From Clostridiales bacterium (GTDB lineage Bacteria > Bacillota > Clostridia > WRLR01): a DNA stretch of 7,543 bases. This document shows, in pieces, positions 4,664 through 7,543 of the stretch; within the stretch, counting starts at the first letter, position 1, and each line of letters opens with the position of its first letter. The position numbers and the translations under genes were made by a program. The notes below the pieces were generated by a model. The model was not told where the DNA came from and did not search any database. It was given only the letters and a program-made list of their open reading frames with translations. The stretch is from NCBI GenBank assembly GCA_031263625.1, contig JAISFK010000011.1, positions 1 through 7,543 of the forward strand, in the 5' to 3' direction.

Positions 4664-5949
4664 TACCACCTGCGGTTCAGCAGCTGCATGAGCAGCTGCG
4701 CGTCGGACGAGCGCAGCACCGCGTCGTCCTGAGTGATCTCGCCCGACACGACAAGCTCCGCGAGGCTCGCCTCCATCGTCTGCATCCCGGTGTTCGTGCT
4801 CGTCTGGATTATGCTGTTGATCTGGTACGGCTTGCCCTCCCGTATCAGGTTGCGGATGGCGTTGTTCACGACCATGACCTCGCAGGCCACGGCCACGCCG
4901 CTGCCGTCGCGCTTTGGGATCATCTGCTGGGACACGACGCCCTCCAGCACGGTCGCCAGCTGGCTTTTCACCTGGTTCTGCTGGTTCGGCGGGAACACGT
5001 CGATGATCCTGTCTATCGTCTTGGCCGTCCCGACCGTGTGCAGCGTCGAGAACACGAGATGCCCCGTTTCGGCCGCCGTCAGGGCGATCCCTATCGTTTC
5101 GACGTCGCGCATCTCGCCGACCATGATCACGTCCGGATCCTCGCGCAGCGCCGCGCGCAGGGCGTTCGAGAACGAGCGCGTGTCGGAGCCGACCTCGCGC
5201 TGCCCGACGAGCGAGCTCTTGTGCCTGTGCAGGTATTCTATCGGATCCTCTATCGTTATGATATGGCACTTGCGCTCCGAGTTGATGATGTCGATTATGC
5301 TCGCGAGCGTCGTCGTCTTGCCGCTGCCCGTCGGGCCCGTGGACAGCACGAGGCCCTTGCTGCGCTTGGCGAACGTCTTTATCACGGACGGCAGCTTCAG
5401 CGAGTCGAAGGGCGGGATGTTGAAAGGCAGCGAGCGGATGGCTATGCCAAACGTGTTGCGCTGCTTGTATATGTTGGCGCGGAAGCGCCCCAGCCCCGAA
5501 CGCGAGAAAGAGAAGTCGATCTCCCCGACGCTGCGCAGCGTTTCAAGCTGGCTGTCGTCCACTATGGCGCGCACATGCTCCTCCGCCGTCCTCGGCATGA
5601 CGGCCTCCGTGCCCGGAATGACGTCGAGCACCGAGCCGACGCGCATGACCGGCTGACGGCCGACGCCGATGTGCAAGTCCGTGGCGTTGCACTTGCACGC
5701 ATATTCAAGCAGCGCGTTGAAGTCCATCGGCGGATTTTTCTCGTCAGCCGCACCCGCAGCTGCGGCTGCGGCTACGGAGACAGCCGGGGGCGCTCCCATG
5801 CCGGCGGCAACGCCTGCGCCTGCGCCTACGCCTGCGACCGCTGCCGGTGCCGCTCCGGTTGCGCCTTGGGCAACTGCCGATCCCGGCCAAGCAATCGCCG
5901 CCCCGCCCGCGCCCTGGGCAAATGTTCCTGTTGGGTTATTCTCTTGCAT
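4663..5949 (-). CDS. pilT: Type IV pilus retraction ATPase PilT with N-terminal low-complexity extension
   Basis: A 428-residue protein from ATG 5949; a stop codon lies four codons upstream in frame, and AGGAG sits 16 bases upstream. The AAA+-like secretion ATPase core is complete: Walker A G205-P-T-G-S-G-K211-T-T, Asp box I-E-D-P-I-E-Y (233-239), Walker B V-I-M-V-G-E-M-R-D (274-282), His box T-G-H-L-V-F-S-T-L-H-T (295-305). The PilT hallmark A-I-R-N-L-I-R is at 364-370, which separates it from PilB. PilT hexamers hydrolyse ATP to pull pilin subunits out of the fibre at the cytoplasmic face of PilC. Typical PilT is about 345-370 residues and begins near M-D-F-N-A-L-L, here residue 75. The first 74 residues are Ala/Gly/Pro/Val-rich and extra. 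ATG 5727 (residue 75) could be a second start. It overlaps pilB by 14 bases. Confidence 0.96.
   Translation of the reverse strand: MQENNPTGTFAQGAGGAAIAWPGSAVAQGATGAAPAAVAGVGAGAGVAAGMGAPPAVSVAAAAAAGAADEKNPPMDFNALLEYACKCNATDLHIGVGRQPVMRVGSVLDVIPGTEAVMPRTAEEHVRAIVDDSQLETLRSVGEIDFSFSRSGLGRFRANIYKQRNTFGIAIRSLPFNIPPFDSLKLPSVIKTFAKRSKGLVLSTGPTGSGKTTTLASIIDIINSERKCHIITIEDPIEYLHRHKSSLVGQREVGSDTRSFSNALRAALREDPDVIMVGEMRDVETIGIALTAAETGHLVFSTLHTVGTAKTIDRIIDVFPPNQQNQVKSQLATVLEGVVSQQMIPKRDGSGVAVACEVMVVNNAIRNLIREGKPYQINSIIQTSTNTGMQTMEASLAELVVSGEITQDDAVLRSSDAQLLMQLLNRRW
5811..5834. repeat. 6-bp repeat inside the pilT N-terminal extension
   Basis: Four units of CGCCTG (one reads CGCCTA) lie at 5811-5834 on the plus strand. 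They encode alternating Gly with Ala or Val in the PilT extension. The unit is two codons long, so expansion would lengthen the extension without changing frame. Confidence 0.75.
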
Positions 5950-7522
5950 ATACCGTATTCACCAACTCCTGTACAGACGTAATCCCCGCCAGAACCATGT
6001 CCCGGCAGTTGTCAAACAGCGTAGTCATGCCCATTCCGAGGGCCATCGCCCTCAGCTTGTCCGTGCTGCGCTCGCTCTCTATCTCAGCTTTCATGCTCGC
6101 GTCCACGTAAAACACCTCGTGGAGCGCCCGCCTGCCCGCATAGCCTATGTGGCCGCACGCCGGGCAGCCCACGGCGTCGTGGACGGCCGCCGGGCCGGGC
6201 AGCCCTAGCAGCTTCGTTTCGTACTCGTTCGTCCGGCGCTCCGACTTGCACGAGTCGCACAGGCGCCTGACGAGCCTCTGCGCGATGACGCACGTGACGG
6301 CCTCGCTCAGCAGGTACGGTTCTATGCCCATGTCCATGAGCCGCACGATCGCGCCGGGCGCGTCGTTCGTGTGCAGCGTTGACAGCACGAGGTGCCCCGT
6401 TATCGCGGCGCGCACGGCGATCTCCGCCGTCTCCTCGTCCCTGATCTCGCCGATCATGATGATGTCGGGATCCTGGCGCAGGATGCTGCGCAACCCGCCC
6501 GCGAACGTCAAGCCCGCCTTGGCGTTGACCTGCACTTGGTTTATGCCGTGCAGCATGTACTCCACGGGATCCTCTATCGTGACGATGTTCCTGTCCACGC
6601 GGTTCAGCTCGCTGAGCAGGCTGTATATCGTCGTCGTCTTGCCGCTGCCCGTCGGCCCCGTCACGAGCACGACCCCGTGCGGCATGGTCGTGACCCTGTC
6701 GATAACGCGGTTCTCCCGCTCCGAAAAGTGCAGCGCGGCCCGCGTGAACGAGAAGCCGGTCCTGTCGAGCTTGCGGATCTCGATCTTCTCGCCGTGCACC
6801 GTGGGCAGCGACGAGACGCGGAAATCATACGTGGCGCCCGCGACGTCCATCTCTATGCGCCCGTCCTGCGGCAGCCGCCGCTCGGCGATGTCCATGCCCG
6901 CCATGACCTTTATGCGCGTCGAAACGGCTGAATAGAGCGGCGCCGGGATGGCCATGCTCTCCGCCAGCGTGCCGTCCACCCTGTAGCGCACGCGCACGTC
7001 GCTCTCGAACGGCTCGATGTGTATGTCGCTGGCCTTCATCGTGACGGACTGGCTCAGTATGGAGTTCGCCAGCCGCACGGCGGGCGCGCCGCTGACGCCG
7101 CTGGCATCGCCGCCCTCGCCTGCTTCTGCCGCCCTGCGGCTTTGGTCCGGCGCCGCCTGGCGGTATTCGTTTTTCAGGTCCTCGAGCGCCCTCGCCGAGC
7201 GCTGGCCGGAAAAGCAGGCGTTTATCTTGGCGGCGATGGACGCCGCGTCGGCGATCAGCGGCAGCACGGTCTTTTTCGTGACAAAGCGCATGTCGTCGAG
7301 CGCCATGATGTTCAGCGGCTCGCTCATGGCGACGTACAGCCTGCCGTCCCGCAGGCGCACGGGCAACACGTTGTACTTTCGCGCGATCTCATCGGATATG
7401 CAGCGTATGGCCTCCGGCTCGATCGCGACGCTGTCCAGATTGACGCGCTCCGGCCCCTTGGGCGCCTCCGCCTCGGAAAATGGGGCGCCAGCGCGCCCGC
7501 TTTCGCTCTCGCCTATGTCCAA
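5936..7522 (-). CDS. pilB: Type IV pilus extension ATPase PilB (GspE family), start possibly beyond the window
   Basis: 528 residues are visible from TTG 7522, which has GGAG (7532-7535) 9 bases upstream. The frame stays open to the window edge, so a longer protein is possible. A GspE N-terminal domain (about 28-104) contains A-R-K-Y-N-V-L-P-V and A-M-S-E-P-L-N. The ATPase core has Walker A G289-P-T-G-S-G-K295-T-T, Asp box I-E-D-P-V-E-Y (316-322), Walker B I-I-M-I-G-E-I-R-D (354-362) and His box T-G-H-L-V-L-S-T-L-H-T (375-385). A C-x-x-C pair (C422/C425 and C453/C456) forms the zinc-binding module that marks GspE/PilB and is absent from PilT. PilB drives pilus polymerisation from the cytoplasm through PilC. 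As read, it lacks the first half of the usual N-terminal MshEN region. The stop (TAA 5938-5936) overlaps the pilT start. Confidence 0.95.
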   Translation of the reverse strand: MDIGESESGRAGAPFSEAEAPKGPERVNLDSVAIEPEAIRCISDEIARKYNVLPVRLRDGRLYVAMSEPLNIMALDDMRFVTKKTVLPLIADAASIAAKINACFSGQRSARALEDLKNEYRQAAPDQSRRAAEAGEGGDASGVSGAPAVRLANSILSQSVTMKASDIHIEPFESDVRVRYRVDGTLAESMAIPAPLYSAVSTRIKVMAGMDIAERRLPQDGRIEMDVAGATYDFRVSSLPTVHGEKIEIRKLDRTGFSFTRAALHFSERENRVIDRVTTMPHGVVLVTGPTGSGKTTTIYSLLSELNRVDRNIVTIEDPVEYMLHGINQVQVNAKAGLTFAGGLRSILRQDPDIIMIGEIRDEETAEIAVRAAITGHLVLSTLHTNDAPGAIVRLMDMGIEPYLLSEAVTCVIAQRLVRRLCDSCKSERRTNEYETKLLGLPGPAAVHDAVGCPACGHIGYAGRRALHEVFYVDASMKAEIESERSTDKLRAMALGMGMTTLFDNCRDMVLAGITSVQELVNTVYARE

Positions 7523-7543
7523 AGTTTTCTTCTCCCGCGCCGG

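Noticed and set aside
4651..5982. A 443-codon open frame on the plus strand opposite pilT
   Set aside because: It is antisense to a PilT core with every family motif. It encodes His/Arg/Asp-rich protein without any recognisable domain, as expected from high GC.

Overview
The window is GC-rich DNA carrying a compact type IV pilus (T4P) assembly locus, almost all read on the minus strand (from high to low coordinates). The family-level calls for the machinery genes are firm. The host is less clear. A receiver domain of the kind seen in clostridial and spirochaete hybrid kinases, a clostridial-style run of pilB-pilT-pilC-prepilin genes, TTG starts and strong GGAGG-type ribosome sites together suggest a high-GC member of the Firmicutes/Clostridia. 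That assignment is inference only.

Layout, right to left (direction of transcription): an extension ATPase of the PilB/GspE family (7522-5936, possibly continuing past the right edge), a retraction ATPase of the PilT family (5949-4663, overlapping pilB by 14 bases), the inner-membrane platform protein PilC (4555-3356), then three genes for prepilin-type proteins in overlapping series (3173-2577, 2614-2012, 2028-1426). A 100-base gap follows, then a gene for a serine-hydrolase/beta-lactamase-fold protein (1325-429), probably a passenger rather than a pilus gene. On the opposite strand the left edge holds the last 54 codons of a receiver domain (1-166), facing the beta-lactamase gene across a 262-base convergent intergenic region rich in inverted and direct repeats.

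How the parts fit: PilB powers polymerisation of processed prepilins through PilC, and PilT powers depolymerisation, giving twitching, adhesion or DNA uptake. The prepilins need a prepilin peptidase (PilD), and assembly normally needs PilM/N/O-type proteins. None of these is in the window, so they must lie elsewhere.

The most unusual aspect is what sits between and at the starts of the genes. Nearly every gene junction carries low-complexity or tandemly repeated DNA: a 7-bp repeat at the end of pilT, a 16-bp duplication of the pilC stop region running into a 25/50-bp array before the first prepilin, a 12-bp array before the beta-lactamase gene, and roughly 27-bp repeats after it. In the same spirit, PilT has a 74-residue Ala/Gly/Pro-rich N-terminal extension, and two of the prepilins have Gly/Ala-rich leaders of about 76 and 95 residues instead of the usual short leader.
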